Origin: Kitasatospora herbaricolor
GTDB taxonomy: Bacteria; Actinomycetota; Actinomycetes; Streptomycetales; Streptomycetaceae
Assembly (NCBI RefSeq): GCF_030813695.1
Contig: NZ_JAUSVA010000002.1
Span: forward strand, 5,642,001-5,706,000
Reading direction: 5' to 3'
Length of the DNA: 64,000 nt
The translations under genes were made by a program, and so were the position numbers. The notes beneath the pieces are model-generated. The model searched no databases. It saw only the letters and a program-made list of their open reading frames with translations, and was not told the origin of the DNA. How positions within the stretch are numbered: the stretch's first letter is position 1; every line of letters starts with the position of its first letter. Shown piece by piece: positions 33,550-42,182 of the stretch.

Positions 33550-33777
33550 TCAGACGGTGCCGAAACCGACCTTGCGGACGGTCGGCTCGCCGATCTCCAC
33601 GTACGCCAGGCGCTCGGCCGGGACGATGACGCGGCGGCCGTGCTCGTCGGTCAGGGTGAGGAGCTTCGAGGTGCCCTCCAGCGCCTTCGCGACCGCGCTC
33701 TCGACCTCATCGGCAGTCTGCGGGCTCTCGAGAACGATCTCTCGGGGCGCGTTCTGCACGCCGATCTTGACCTCCAC
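33550..33777 (-). CDS. DUF3107 family protein
   Basis: 75 aa. Begins VEVKIGVQNAPREIVLE and ends YVEIGEPTVRKVGFGTV, the full-length actinobacterial DUF3107 family. Function unknown; soluble, probably one small alpha/beta domain. The GTG at 33777 has GGAGGG about 9 bases upstream. It is encoded downstream of the TetR gene on the same strand, an arrangement I recall as conserved. Confidence 0.88.
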   Translation of the reverse strand: MEVKIGVQNAPREIVLESPQTADEVESAVAKALEGTSKLLTLTDEHGRRVIVPAERLAYVEIGEPTVRKVGFGTV

Positions 33778-33902
33778 GGCTTCCGTCCCTCCGGGGTTGC
33801 AGCCATCCACGCGCGGGAGCCGGACCGCCCTGGAACAGGCGTTCGTGGCCACCGCGCCGTACAGCCTCACCATAGAGCACGCGCTGCGCGCTGAGGTGAA
33901 GG

Positions 33903-34595
33903 TCAGGAGATCGCCTGTTCGGCAGCGGGCCCGGCGTCGTCCTCGGAGCCCGGCTCGGAGCCCTGCTCGCCCGGGTGCATCGGGAAGCCCTTGAGACCGC
34001 GCCAGGCCAGGCTGGCGACCAGTCGCACGGCCTCGTCGTGCGGGATCTCCCGGCCCTGCGAGAGCCAGTAGCGGGCGGTGATCTGGGCCAGCCCGCAGAC
34101 GCCGGCCGCGAGCAGCTTGGCCTCCGCCTCGGGCAGGTCGGTGTCCTCCGCGATGACCTGGCTGACCAGGGTCGCGCTGAGGTCGGCGGCCCGGTCGACC
34201 CGCTCGCGCACGGCCGGCTCGTTGGTCAGGTCCGACTCGAAGACCAGCCGGAACGCACCGGACTCGCTGGCGACGTAGTGGAAGTACGCCTCCATGGTCG
34301 CGGCCACCCGCTGCTTGTTGTCGGTGGTCGCCGACAGCGCGGTGCGGGTCGCCTCCACCAGGGCGTCGCAGTGCTTGTCGAGCAGCGCGAGGTAGAGCTC
34401 CAGCTTCCCGGGGAAGTGCTGGTACAGCACCGGCTTGCTGACCCCGGCGCGGTCGGCGATGTCGTCCATGGCCGCGGCGTGGTAGCCCTGGGCGACGAAC
34501 ACCTCCTGGGCGGCGCCGAGCAGTTGTTCACGGCGGGCGCTTCGCGGCAGGCGGGCACCGCGCGGGCGCTCCTGCGCCTCCTGGATGGCCGTCAC
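33903..34595 (-). CDS. TetR/AcrR-family transcriptional regulator
   Basis: 230 aa. The TetR HTH lies at about residues 20-65 (RREQLLGAAQEVFVAQGYHA, DDIADRAGVSKPVLYQHFP). A ligand-binding domain follows, and the tail is acidic. The GTG at 34595 has GAGGAG six bases upstream; a GTG four codons earlier is possible. It is divergent from an alpha/beta hydrolase gene, its likely target, with operator-like repeats between. Confidence 0.88.
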   Translation of the reverse strand: MTAIQEAQERPRGARLPRSARREQLLGAAQEVFVAQGYHAAAMDDIADRAGVSKPVLYQHFPGKLELYLALLDKHCDALVEATRTALSATTDNKQRVAATMEAYFHYVASESGAFRLVFESDLTNEPAVRERVDRAADLSATLVSQVIAEDTDLPEAEAKLLAAGVCGLAQITARYWLSQGREIPHDEAVRLVASLAWRGLKGFPMHPGEQGSEPGSEDDAGPAAEQAIS

Positions 34596-34700
34596 GGCGC
34601 TCCTCACTTCACGGGATCTACAGCACGGGCAAGGTGACTGATTCTACTTTTGGGTAACCACATCCGCGCCGGGTGAAGCCGATAAAAGCACGGAACCCCC

Positions 34701-34798
34701 TTGTGGAGAGCCCACAATACGGGTCTGACCACGGCTGTTGGCAGTGGTGCGGTCCCGGAACGGTACCTTCCCGGGGCCTGGGATTTCCTTCCCGGGGC
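34701..34798. promoter_or_regulatory. operator-like sites between TetR and hydrolase genes
   Basis: TTGTGG-agagc-CCACAA (34701-34717) is a compact inverted repeat suited to a TetR dimer. CCTTCCCGGGGC occurs twice, at 34766-34777 and 34787-34798, 21 bases (two helix turns) apart, just before the hydrolase start. Confidence 0.5.
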
Positions 34799-34816
34799 TC
34801 ACTACCATCGTCCTCC

Positions 34817-35908
34817 ATGAGCGCTGAGCAGCAGGTGGAGCCGATGGCCGAGGGCGGGACGCGGGCGCGCGCGGAGGTCCGGACGGTCGAGATCCCCGGG
34901 GCGGTACTGGCGGTGAGCGGGCCGGCGGGGACCGGCTCGCGCGACGGCGGGCAGCTGCCGCCGGCGCTGTTCGTGCACGGGCTCGGCGGCTCGTCCGACA
35001 ACTGGACCGAGCTGATGGACGAGCTCTCCGACCTGGTCGACGGGGAGGCCCTGGACCTGCCCGGCTTCGGCCGCTCGGCCCCGCCCGCGGACGGCAACCT
35101 GTCGCTGTCCGGGCACGTCAGGGCCGTGATCGGCTACCTGGAGGCCTCCGGCCGGGGCCCGGTGCACCTGTTCGGCAACTCGCTCGGCGGGGCCGTCGCC
35201 GTCCGCCTCGCCGCCCTGCGCCCCGACCTGGTGCTCAGCCTGACGCTGATCTCCCCGGCGCTGCCCGAGTTGCCGCCGCAGCGCACCGCCTGGCCGACCG
35301 GCCTGCTCGCGGTGCCGGGGGTGCCGGCCCTGATGCGGCGGATGCCGTCGAACGGCCGCAGCGTCGAGGACGCCACCGAGGGCCTGCTGCGGCTGGTGTA
35401 CGGGGACGTCGCCGCGGTGCCGGAGGCCCGCCGGGCCGCCGCCGTCGCCGAGTACCGCCGCCGGACGGGGCTGCCGTACGCGATGCAGGTGATGGTCGGC
35501 TCGGCCCGCGGGATCGTCTCCGCCTACACCGAGCGCGGCGAGCAGTCGCTCTGGCGGCAGGCCGAGCAGGTCCGGGTGCCGGTGCTGCTGGTGTACGGGC
35601 TGAAGGACAAGCTGGTCTCGTACCGCTCCGCCCGGCGGGCCTGCGCGGCCTTCGCCGACGCCCGCCTGCTGGTGCTGCCCGAGTCGGGGCACGTGGCGAT
35701 GATGGAATACCCGGCGCGGGTGGCCCGGGCCGCCCGCGAGCTGCTCGCGGAGGTGTCCGCGGGGCCGGCGACGGCCGGGCCCCGGGCCGCGGCCGGTGAG
35801 CCGGCCGGCGGCGTCGACGGAGCCGCCGGTGGCGAGGCCGCCGGAGGCGGGGCCGTCGGAGGCGGGGACGACGAGGTCGACGGAGGCGTCGAGAACGTGA
35901 GCGCCTAA
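34817..35908 (+). CDS. Alpha/beta hydrolase with a low-complexity tail
   Basis: 363 aa. HGLGGSSDNW oxyanion segment near residue 54, nucleophile Ser122 in GNSLGG, acid in YGLKDKL near 260 and His in ESGHVAMMEYP near 294. The last 55 residues are Gly/Ala/Asp repeats without known function. ATG at 34817 preceded by TCCTCC-type pyrimidines, so initiation may be leaderless or weak. Resembles proximal C-C bond hydrolases and haloperoxidases; substrate unknown. Divergent from the TetR gene. Confidence 0.85.
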   Translation: MSAEQQVEPMAEGGTRARAEVRTVEIPGAVLAVSGPAGTGSRDGGQLPPALFVHGLGGSSDNWTELMDELSDLVDGEALDLPGFGRSAPPADGNLSLSGHVRAVIGYLEASGRGPVHLFGNSLGGAVAVRLAALRPDLVLSLTLISPALPELPPQRTAWPTGLLAVPGVPALMRRMPSNGRSVEDATEGLLRLVYGDVAAVPEARRAAAVAEYRRRTGLPYAMQVMVGSARGIVSAYTERGEQSLWRQAEQVRVPVLLVYGLKDKLVSYRSARRACAAFADARLLVLPESGHVAMMEYPARVARAARELLAEVSAGPATAGPRAAAGEPAGGVDGAAGGEAAGGGAVGGGDDEVDGGVENVSA

Positions 35909-36224
35909 CGCCCCGGATCAGGGTTGGTCACGCCCGTTCACTCGTTCAGGTGGCAAGCGGGCAGGTGGCCGATGGATCGTCGGCGGTCCGTCCTACCTTT
36001 TCGGTGTCGGACCGAACAGGTGTGGGGGAGCAGCAGCCGCCGGGGTGCTCAGGGGGCGGCTGGAAGAGGGGGCCCGGCGGGCCGGCGTGCGGCCCGTCGG
36101 GCGGCACGTCCGGGCCGCCCATGAGCGGTGCCCCTCCGGGATCGCGGTGTCGCCGGCCGATCCGGCTCCTCAGCCCCTCGACTGCTGAAGCAATCCGTTG
36201 ATCCGCTCTGCTCTGGAGGTCTTC
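35909..36224. other. intergenic region before the glycosyltransferase
   Basis: 316 bases without a gene. CGGTCCG (35984-35990) and CGGACCG (36008-36014) form a 7-bp inverted repeat flanking an A+T-richer TACCTTTTC patch that could be a -10 region. Confidence 0.4.
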
Positions 36225-37850
36225 GTGCGCATCGCACTGCTCACCGAGGGCGCCCGGCCGTACGCGCAGCGTGGCGGTCCGGGCTGGAGTGCCCGGCTGG
36301 CCGAGGGCCTGCGCGAGCACGAGTTCGAGCTGTACGTGCTGGCCGGCCCGGCCGGCCGGAGCACGGCGGCGGGCGGCGGGCCGGGTGGCGTCCAGAGGCG
36401 CTTCGACGCCGTCCACGAACTGCCGATGTGGGGGGTGCGGCCCGCCGGGCGCGGGCCCGCCGCCCTGCGCCGGCGCCAGTACCTGCGGGCGTACGAGCAA
36501 CTGGTCCGGGCCCTGGTGATGCCGCGGGAGCGCGGCTCCTTCGGCCCCGGGCTGCAGCGGCTGGCCGAGCTGGCCCGGGCGGACGGCGCGCTGCCCGCCT
36601 TCCTCGCCTCGGGCCGGGCCCAGCGGGTGCTGGAACGCGCCTGGAGATCGCCCGGCGCCGACACCGCGGCCGGACAGCCGATGGTCCGGGACGTCCTGGT
36701 CGCCGCCGATCTGCTGGAGCAGTGCCTGCGGCCGCTCTCCGCCCCCTGGTACGGCACCGGGCCCGGCGGCCTGGGCGCGGCGGACGTCTGCCACGTGATC
36801 GGCACCGGCCCCGCGGCGCTGCCCGCGCTCGTCGCCAAGCAGCTGCACGGCGTGCCGTTCGTGGTCACCGAACACGGCCTGCACCTGCGCGAGCAGTACG
36901 CCGGCTACCGGGAGGCGCCCTACCGTTGGCCGGTCCGGGCCCTGCTGCTCACCTTCTTCCGGCTGCTCACCGAGGAGACCTACCGGCAGGCCGCCCTGCT
37001 CACCCCGGGCAGCGCGCACGACGAGCAGTGGCAGCGCCGGGTTGGCGCGGACCCGGCCCGCACCAGGGTCGTCCACGAGGGCACCCCGGCGGTGGCCCGG
37101 CCGGCCGCCGGGCCGGAGCCGCAGGCACCCACCGTGGTGTGGGCCGGCCCGCTGGAGCCCGGGCGCGACCCGGAGCTGATGCTGCACGCCTTCGCCCGGA
37201 TCCGCGCGGAACTGCCCGCGGCCCGGCTGCTGGTCCACGGCGAGGAGGCGGCGCCGGGCTACCTCGCGCACTGCGAGGCGCTGGCCGGGCGGCTCGGGCT
37301 GACCGGGTCGGTGGAGTTCGCCGGCCGGCCGGCCTCCGCCGCCGAGGCCTGGCGGAGCGGCACGGTGCTGGTCTTCACGGCCTTGGTCCAGCGGGTCCCG
37401 CTGCTGCTCGCCGACGCGATGCTGAGCGGCCGGGCGGTGGTCTCGACCGACACCGGCGTGGCCCGCGAGGTGGTCGGGCCGACCGGACTCCTGGTGCCGC
37501 CGAGGGACCCGCAGGCACTGGCCGGCGCCTGCCTGGCCCTGCTGGGTGACGAGGAACGCCGCTCGCGTCTGGGCCTCGCGGGCAGGCTGCGCGCGCAGGA
37601 ACGCTTCGCCGTGGAGCCGGTGGTCACCGCCTTCCGCGACATCTACCTGGAGCTGGTCTCGAACTGGCCGGCCTACCCGGACGGCCGGAGCGGCGCCTCG
37701 GGGCAGCGGCTGCGGCCGTTCGCCCGGCCCGCCGAGTACTGGATGGCGGCCGGTCCGGCCGGCACCGGCGGGGCGGTCGCCGAGGAGCCGCGGACCTCGG
37801 CCGGCGCCGAGCCGGAGGCCAAACCGGAAGCGCTGGCGGAGGTGGTCTGA
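36225..37850 (+). CDS. Glycosyltransferase family 4, DUF3492/PelF-like
   Basis: 541 aa. N-terminal DUF3492-type half starting VRIALLTEGARPY, with PFVVTEHGLHLREQYAGYRE near residue 215, then a GT4 Rossmann half with VVWAGPLEPGRDPELMLHAFARI, SVEFAGRPAS and the sugar-nucleotide loop TDTGVAREVVGPTGLLVPPRD near residue 410. PelF uses UDP-glucose in exopolysaccharide synthesis; here no Pel polymerase genes are nearby. GTG with GGAGG five bases upstream. Its stop overlaps the start of the next gene. Confidence 0.87.
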   Translation: MRIALLTEGARPYAQRGGPGWSARLAEGLREHEFELYVLAGPAGRSTAAGGGPGGVQRRFDAVHELPMWGVRPAGRGPAALRRRQYLRAYEQLVRALVMPRERGSFGPGLQRLAELARADGALPAFLASGRAQRVLERAWRSPGADTAAGQPMVRDVLVAADLLEQCLRPLSAPWYGTGPGGLGAADVCHVIGTGPAALPALVAKQLHGVPFVVTEHGLHLREQYAGYREAPYRWPVRALLLTFFRLLTEETYRQAALLTPGSAHDEQWQRRVGADPARTRVVHEGTPAVARPAAGPEPQAPTVVWAGPLEPGRDPELMLHAFARIRAELPAARLLVHGEEAAPGYLAHCEALAGRLGLTGSVEFAGRPASAAEAWRSGTVLVFTALVQRVPLLLADAMLSGRAVVSTDTGVAREVVGPTGLLVPPRDPQALAGACLALLGDEERRSRLGLAGRLRAQERFAVEPVVTAFRDIYLELVSNWPAYPDGRSGASGQRLRPFARPAEYWMAAGPAGTGGAVAEEPRTSAGAEPEAKPEALAEVV

Positions 37851-39325
37851 TGACCGGCCGGGAACCAGCGCGCGGGGCGCCGCCCGCCACGGTCCGCCGG
37901 GCGCCGGGCGGGCGGGTGCCGGGGGCCCGGCACCAGGGCGCCCGGCTGCCGGACGGGCCGGCCTCGGGCGGTCCGTTATCGGGTGGACCGCCTGCGGGCG
38001 GACCGTCGTCGGGCGGGCCGCCGTTCGGTGAACCGTCCGAGGAGCCGTCGCCGGCCGTGGCCTCGCCCGCCGGCCCGCCGACGGACGGGTGCGCGGCGGG
38101 GGAAGAGGCCCCGCCCCCGGGCCGGCCCGGGGGCGGCGGCGACCCGGTGCGTGAGCTGATGACGCGCCACCGCGCCCTGTGCGAGCAGGCGGTCGACCCG
38201 CTGGAGATCGCGGCCGGTCTGGAGGAGGCCGGCCTCGGCGCGGGGGCGGCGGCCCGCTACCGGCACGCGGACGTCTTCTCGCTGGCCGAGGAGCTGTACG
38301 CCCGGGTGCCGCGCCGCCCGCCCGACCCCGGGGCCGCCGAACCGGCCGAGTCCTGGCGGCGGCGCTCCGGCGCGGCGCTGTGGACGGCCCTGGCGGCGGC
38401 GCTCCCCTGCGCCGCCCTGGCCGCCGTCCGGGCCGTGCGCCCGGGGCCGCCCGGCGCCCTCGGGCTGCTGGTGGCGGTGGCGGCGGGCGGCTGGCTCGCC
38501 GCCATCGCCGTGCGCGCGCCGGCCGGGCCGGAGCCGGCCGGGCACCGGGCGACCGGGTACGCGCCGCCCGGCGGCCCGGAGAGCCGGCCGCAGCCCGGGG
38601 ACCCCGAGCGACTGGAGTACCTGGCGGGCCGGCCCGGCGCGTGGAGCGTCAGCCCCTGGAGCGCCGGGCCGGTGCGGCGAGGGCGGCGGCCGCGGCCGGT
38701 CGTCCTCGGGTACGGCCTGGCGGCCGCCGCCACCCTGCTGCTGCCGCTGGTGGCCGGGACCGGCCCGGCCCAGGCGGCGATGGTGGTCGCGGCGGGGGCG
38801 GCGCTGGGGGCCGCCGAATGGTCCGCCCGCTGGTTCCGGCACGTCGGCCGGATACACCTGCGGACGGCCGCGACGATCACCGACTTCCGTTCCCGGCTGC
38901 GCCCGGTGCTGCCGGTGGCGGTCGGCCTGCACCTGGCGGTGCTGGCCGTGCTGACCTTCGCCGCCCTCGCGGTGCTCACCGCCGTCGCGCCCCGGCCCGG
39001 GCCGCAGGCCGGCGGACTGCTGCACGCCGTGGCGCACCGCGCGGACGCCGTCCAGTGGGCCGCCCAGGCCGGACAGGGGCTGTTGCTCCTGCTCGCCGTC
39101 CTGCTGCTGCACCGCGGCCGGGCGGGAGCGGCGGCCGCCGCCCTGGTGGCCGGATCCGCCGGTACGGCGCTGCTGGTGCTGCTCCAGGCCCGGACGGGCC
39201 TCGGCCGGCCGCTGCTCGTGGAGCACGGCCCGGCCGGCGCGCTGCTGCTCGGCACCGGGCCCGCCGTGGCGCTGCTGCTGCCGTACGCCTGGGTGGTGCT
39301 GGGCCGGCCGGGCTCGTACCGCTGA
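37850..39325 (+). CDS. Multi-pass membrane protein of unknown function
   Basis: 491 aa. The first 100 residues are Gly/Pro/Ser-rich with repeated SGGPPAGGP-like units. A short cytoplasmic helical stretch (MTRHRALCEQAVDPLEIAAGLEEAG) follows, then about 8-10 hydrophobic helices. The ATG overlaps the preceding stop by one base (TGATG), so it is translated with the DUF3492 glycosyltransferase and probably works with it at the membrane. No family motif recognised. Confidence 0.78.
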   Translation: MTGREPARGAPPATVRRAPGGRVPGARHQGARLPDGPASGGPLSGGPPAGGPSSGGPPFGEPSEEPSPAVASPAGPPTDGCAAGEEAPPPGRPGGGGDPVRELMTRHRALCEQAVDPLEIAAGLEEAGLGAGAAARYRHADVFSLAEELYARVPRRPPDPGAAEPAESWRRRSGAALWTALAAALPCAALAAVRAVRPGPPGALGLLVAVAAGGWLAAIAVRAPAGPEPAGHRATGYAPPGGPESRPQPGDPERLEYLAGRPGAWSVSPWSAGPVRRGRRPRPVVLGYGLAAAATLLLPLVAGTGPAQAAMVVAAGAALGAAEWSARWFRHVGRIHLRTAATITDFRSRLRPVLPVAVGLHLAVLAVLTFAALAVLTAVAPRPGPQAGGLLHAVAHRADAVQWAAQAGQGLLLLLAVLLLHRGRAGAAAAALVAGSAGTALLVLLQARTGLGRPLLVEHGPAGALLLGTGPAVALLLPYAWVVLGRPGSYR

Positions 39326-39449
39326 GCGGCGCCGGCACCTGCCGCGAGCCCGCGCCGCGAGCCGCCGCCGGGCCGCCCGGCAGGCCGGCCCGCGCTGCCG
39401 GCCGCCCGTCCGCGTCCGGTTCCCGTCCGAGCGCCGGCGGCCGCATCCC

Positions 39450-39524
39450 GATCCACCCGCGATCCACCCGCGATCCATCCCGATCCATCCCGATCCATCC
39501 CTGATCCACCCCTGATCCACCTCC
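39450..39524. repeat. tandem GATCCAYCC repeats
   Basis: Seven tandem units of 10-11 bases, GATCCACCCGC twice, GATCCATCCC twice, then GATCCATCCCT, GATCCACCCCT and GATCCACCTCC. They lie 60 bases upstream of the epimerase start, close to one unit per helical turn. Confidence 0.8.
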
Positions 39525-39583
39525 GAATTCCCATCTGATCCGCCAGGTCATCCGAGACCTTGCTTCGTGGAAGGACGCCCCCG

Positions 39584-40597
39584 ATGAGGGTGCTGCTGCT
39601 GGGCGCCGACGGTTTTATCGGCCGTCGGGTCACCGATCGTCTGCTCGTGGACCAGGAGTTGCAGGTGACGGTGCTCGGCCGGCGTGACTCCGCCGACATC
39701 CGCTTCGACCTGACCACCGGGAGCCCGGGTGCGCTGGCCAGGTTCCTGGACGCGGTGGCGCCGCAGGTGGTGATCAACTGCGCCGGGGCGACCTACGGCA
39801 GCTCCCGGGTGCTGATCAGGTCGAACACGCTGGCCGTCGCCACGGTCTGCGAGGCGATCCGGCGCAGCCGGGAGCCGGCCCGGCTGGTCCATGTCGGCTC
39901 GGCCGCCGAGTACGGCCCGGTGCCGGGCGGGATCCCGATCGCGGAGAGCGCCGAGCCGCGCCCGGTCGGCCCGTACGGGGTGTCCAAGCTGGCCGGGACG
40001 GAGCTGGTGCTGTCCTCCGGGCTGGACGCCACCGTGCTGCGGGTCTTCGACGTGGTGGGCCCGGGGGCGCCGACGGCCTCGCTGTTCGGCCGGTTGTCGG
40101 AGGGGCTGCGACGGGCCCTGGAGCGGGACGAGTCGGTGGTGCGGATGCCGGACCTGTCGGGATACCGGGATTTCGTCGACGTCCGGGACGTCGCGCGGGC
40201 CATCCAGTCGGCGGCGGTCTCGGCGGCCACCGGCGTGATCAACATCGGCAGCGGGCACGCCGTCCGGGCCCGGGACGCCGCCCAGATGCTGGTCCGGACG
40301 GCCGGCTTCGAGGGCACGGTGGCGGAGGAGAGCCGGCCGGCGCTGCTCCCGGCTCAGTCGGCGGGCGCCGCCGACCACCTGCTGCACCCGTTGGCGCACC
40401 ACCTGGCCGGCCACCGGGCGGCGGAGTCCCGCACCGGCGAGGGCCGGGCGGTCGACGGGCGCTCGCCGGCGGCGGAGCCCGTGCCGTGGCGGCAGGCGGA
40501 CGTCCGGACGGCCAGGGACCGTCTCGGCTGGCGGACACAGGTGCCGCTGGAGGAGTCGCTGGGCGACATCTGGCTGGAGACCGCCTGCCGGGTCTGA
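39584..40597 (+). CDS. NAD-dependent epimerase/dehydratase
   Basis: 337 aa short-chain (extended SDR) protein. NAD-binding GADGFIGRRV near residue 7, VVINCAGATYG near 65, SSA-type VGSAAEYG near 108 and the catalytic Tyr-Lys in PYGVSKLAG near 138. It probably modifies a nucleotide sugar. A Pro/His/Ala-rich insertion near residues 262-300 is unusual. ATG at 39584 with GGAAGGA upstream. Follows the glycosyltransferase and membrane protein, suggesting a small surface-glycan set. Confidence 0.87.
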   Translation: MRVLLLGADGFIGRRVTDRLLVDQELQVTVLGRRDSADIRFDLTTGSPGALARFLDAVAPQVVINCAGATYGSSRVLIRSNTLAVATVCEAIRRSREPARLVHVGSAAEYGPVPGGIPIAESAEPRPVGPYGVSKLAGTELVLSSGLDATVLRVFDVVGPGAPTASLFGRLSEGLRRALERDESVVRMPDLSGYRDFVDVRDVARAIQSAAVSAATGVINIGSGHAVRARDAAQMLVRTAGFEGTVAEESRPALLPAQSAGAADHLLHPLAHHLAGHRAAESRTGEGRAVDGRSPAAEPVPWRQADVRTARDRLGWRTQVPLEESLGDIWLETACRV

Positions 40598-40870
40598 AGC
40601 CGCCGCGAGCCCGTTCGGGGGCCGGTCCCGGGCCCGCCGCGGCCCGGCCACCGGCCCGGTCCGGCCCTGCCGGGGCGGCCCGCCGGTCCGCGGACGCCCG
40701 GCCGGGGGCCCGGTCCCACGATCCGGTGTGCACTGTCTCGCCCATCGGACGAGCTGTCTCGGAATACAGAGCTGGCATGACACTGTTGGCCTAGCAATGC
40801 CACCGTTCGACGGCGCCGGATCCATCCGGGCGGCGCGGCCGAACCTGAACTGACGACCATCGGAGTCACC

Positions 40871-42049
40871 GTGTCGCTGCCACCCCTGGTCGAGCCGGCC
40901 GCCGAGCTCACCGTCGACGAGGTCCGCAGGTACTCCCGCCACCTGATCATCCCCGACGTGGGCATGGCCGGGCAGAAGCGGCTGAAGAACGCCAAGGTGC
41001 TGTGCGTCGGCGCCGGCGGCCTCGGATCCCCCGCGCTGATGTACCTGGCCGCGGCCGGTGTGGGCACGCTCGGCATCGTCGAGTTCGACGTTGTCGACGA
41101 GTCCAACCTGCAGCGCCAGATCATCCACGGTCAGTCCGACATCGGCCGTTCGAAGGGTGAGTCCGCGCGCGAGTCCGTGCTGGAGATCAACCCCTACGTC
41201 AACGTGATCCTCCACGAGGACCGCCTCGACAACTCCAACGTGATGGAGATCTTCTCCGGCTACGACCTGATCGTGGACGGCACCGACAACTTCGCCACCC
41301 GCTACCTGGTGAACGACGCGGCGGTGCTGCTCGGCAAGCCGTACGTCTGGGGCTCGATCTACCGCTTCGACGGCCAGGCCAGCGTGTTCTGGGCCGAGCA
41401 CGGCCCCTGCTACCGCTGCCTCTACCCGGAGGCCCCGCCGGCCGGCATGGTCCCGTCCTGCTCCGAGGGCGGCGTGCTGGGCGTGCTCTGCGCCTCCATC
41501 GGTTCGATCCAGGTCACCGAGGCGATCAAGCTGCTCGCCGGTGTCGGCGAGCCGCTGGTCGGCCGCCTGATGATCTACGACGCCCTGGAGATGAACTACC
41601 GCCAGGTCAAGGTCCGCAAGGACCCCGACTGCGCGCTCTGCGGCGAGAACCCCACCGTCACCGAGCTGATCGACTACGAGGCCTTCTGCGGCGTCGTCTC
41701 CGAGGAGGCCCAGGAGGCCGCCGCGGGTTCGACCATCACCTCGAAGCAGCTGAAGCAGTGGCAGGACGACAAGGAGGACATCCTCCTGATCGACGTCCGC
41801 GAGCCCGGCGAGTACGAGATCGTCAACATCCCCGGCGCGGTGCTGATCCCGAAGAACGAGTTCCTCATGGGCAACGCCCTGGAGACGCTCCCGCAGGACA
41901 AGAAGATCGTCCTGCACTGCAAGTCGGGCGTCCGCTCGGCCGAGGTGCTGGCCGTGCTGAAGTCCGCGGGCTTCTCGGACGCCGTCCACCTCGGTGGCGG
42001 CATCCTCGGCTGGGTCAGCCAGATCGAGCCGCACAAGCCGGCCTACTAG
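40871..42049 (+). CDS. moeZ: MoeZ: MoeB-type adenylyltransferase fused to rhodanese
   Basis: 392 aa. E1-like domain with VGAGGLGSPALMYLAAAGVG (about 46-65), DGTDNFATRYLVND, and zinc Cys pairs CYRC (about 180) and CALC (about 254), followed by a rhodanese domain with active Cys in LHCKSGVRSAEV (about 350). MoeZ activates and thiolates sulfur-carrier proteins for molybdopterin, thiamin-like and secondary-metabolite pathways, and links to CysO-type cysteine synthesis. GTG start with GGAG upstream. TGGCAT and ATGCCA (40773-40802) form an inverted repeat in the promoter region. Confidence 0.94.
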   Translation: MSLPPLVEPAAELTVDEVRRYSRHLIIPDVGMAGQKRLKNAKVLCVGAGGLGSPALMYLAAAGVGTLGIVEFDVVDESNLQRQIIHGQSDIGRSKGESARESVLEINPYVNVILHEDRLDNSNVMEIFSGYDLIVDGTDNFATRYLVNDAAVLLGKPYVWGSIYRFDGQASVFWAEHGPCYRCLYPEAPPAGMVPSCSEGGVLGVLCASIGSIQVTEAIKLLAGVGEPLVGRLMIYDALEMNYRQVKVRKDPDCALCGENPTVTELIDYEAFCGVVSEEAQEAAAGSTITSKQLKQWQDDKEDILLIDVREPGEYEIVNIPGAVLIPKNEFLMGNALETLPQDKKIVLHCKSGVRSAEVLAVLKSAGFSDAVHLGGGILGWVSQIEPHKPAY

Positions 42050-42100
42050 GCCCCCTGCGACCCCGGCCGGGGTCGGGCCCCGCGAAGGTCCCCGAACGTC

Positions 42101-42150
42101 CGGAAGGGCCGCCGGCCTCCTGAATCCCCAGGAGGCCGGCGGCCCTTCCG
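42101..42150. terminator. bidirectional terminator between moeZ and the flippase-like gene
   Basis: A perfect 22-bp inverted repeat (42101-42122 with 42129-42150) and a 6-base loop between convergent genes, the longest perfect stem in the window. Confidence 0.9.
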
Positions 42151-42182
42151 TGTGGCGGTTGCCCGGGCCGGCCGGGCAACGC

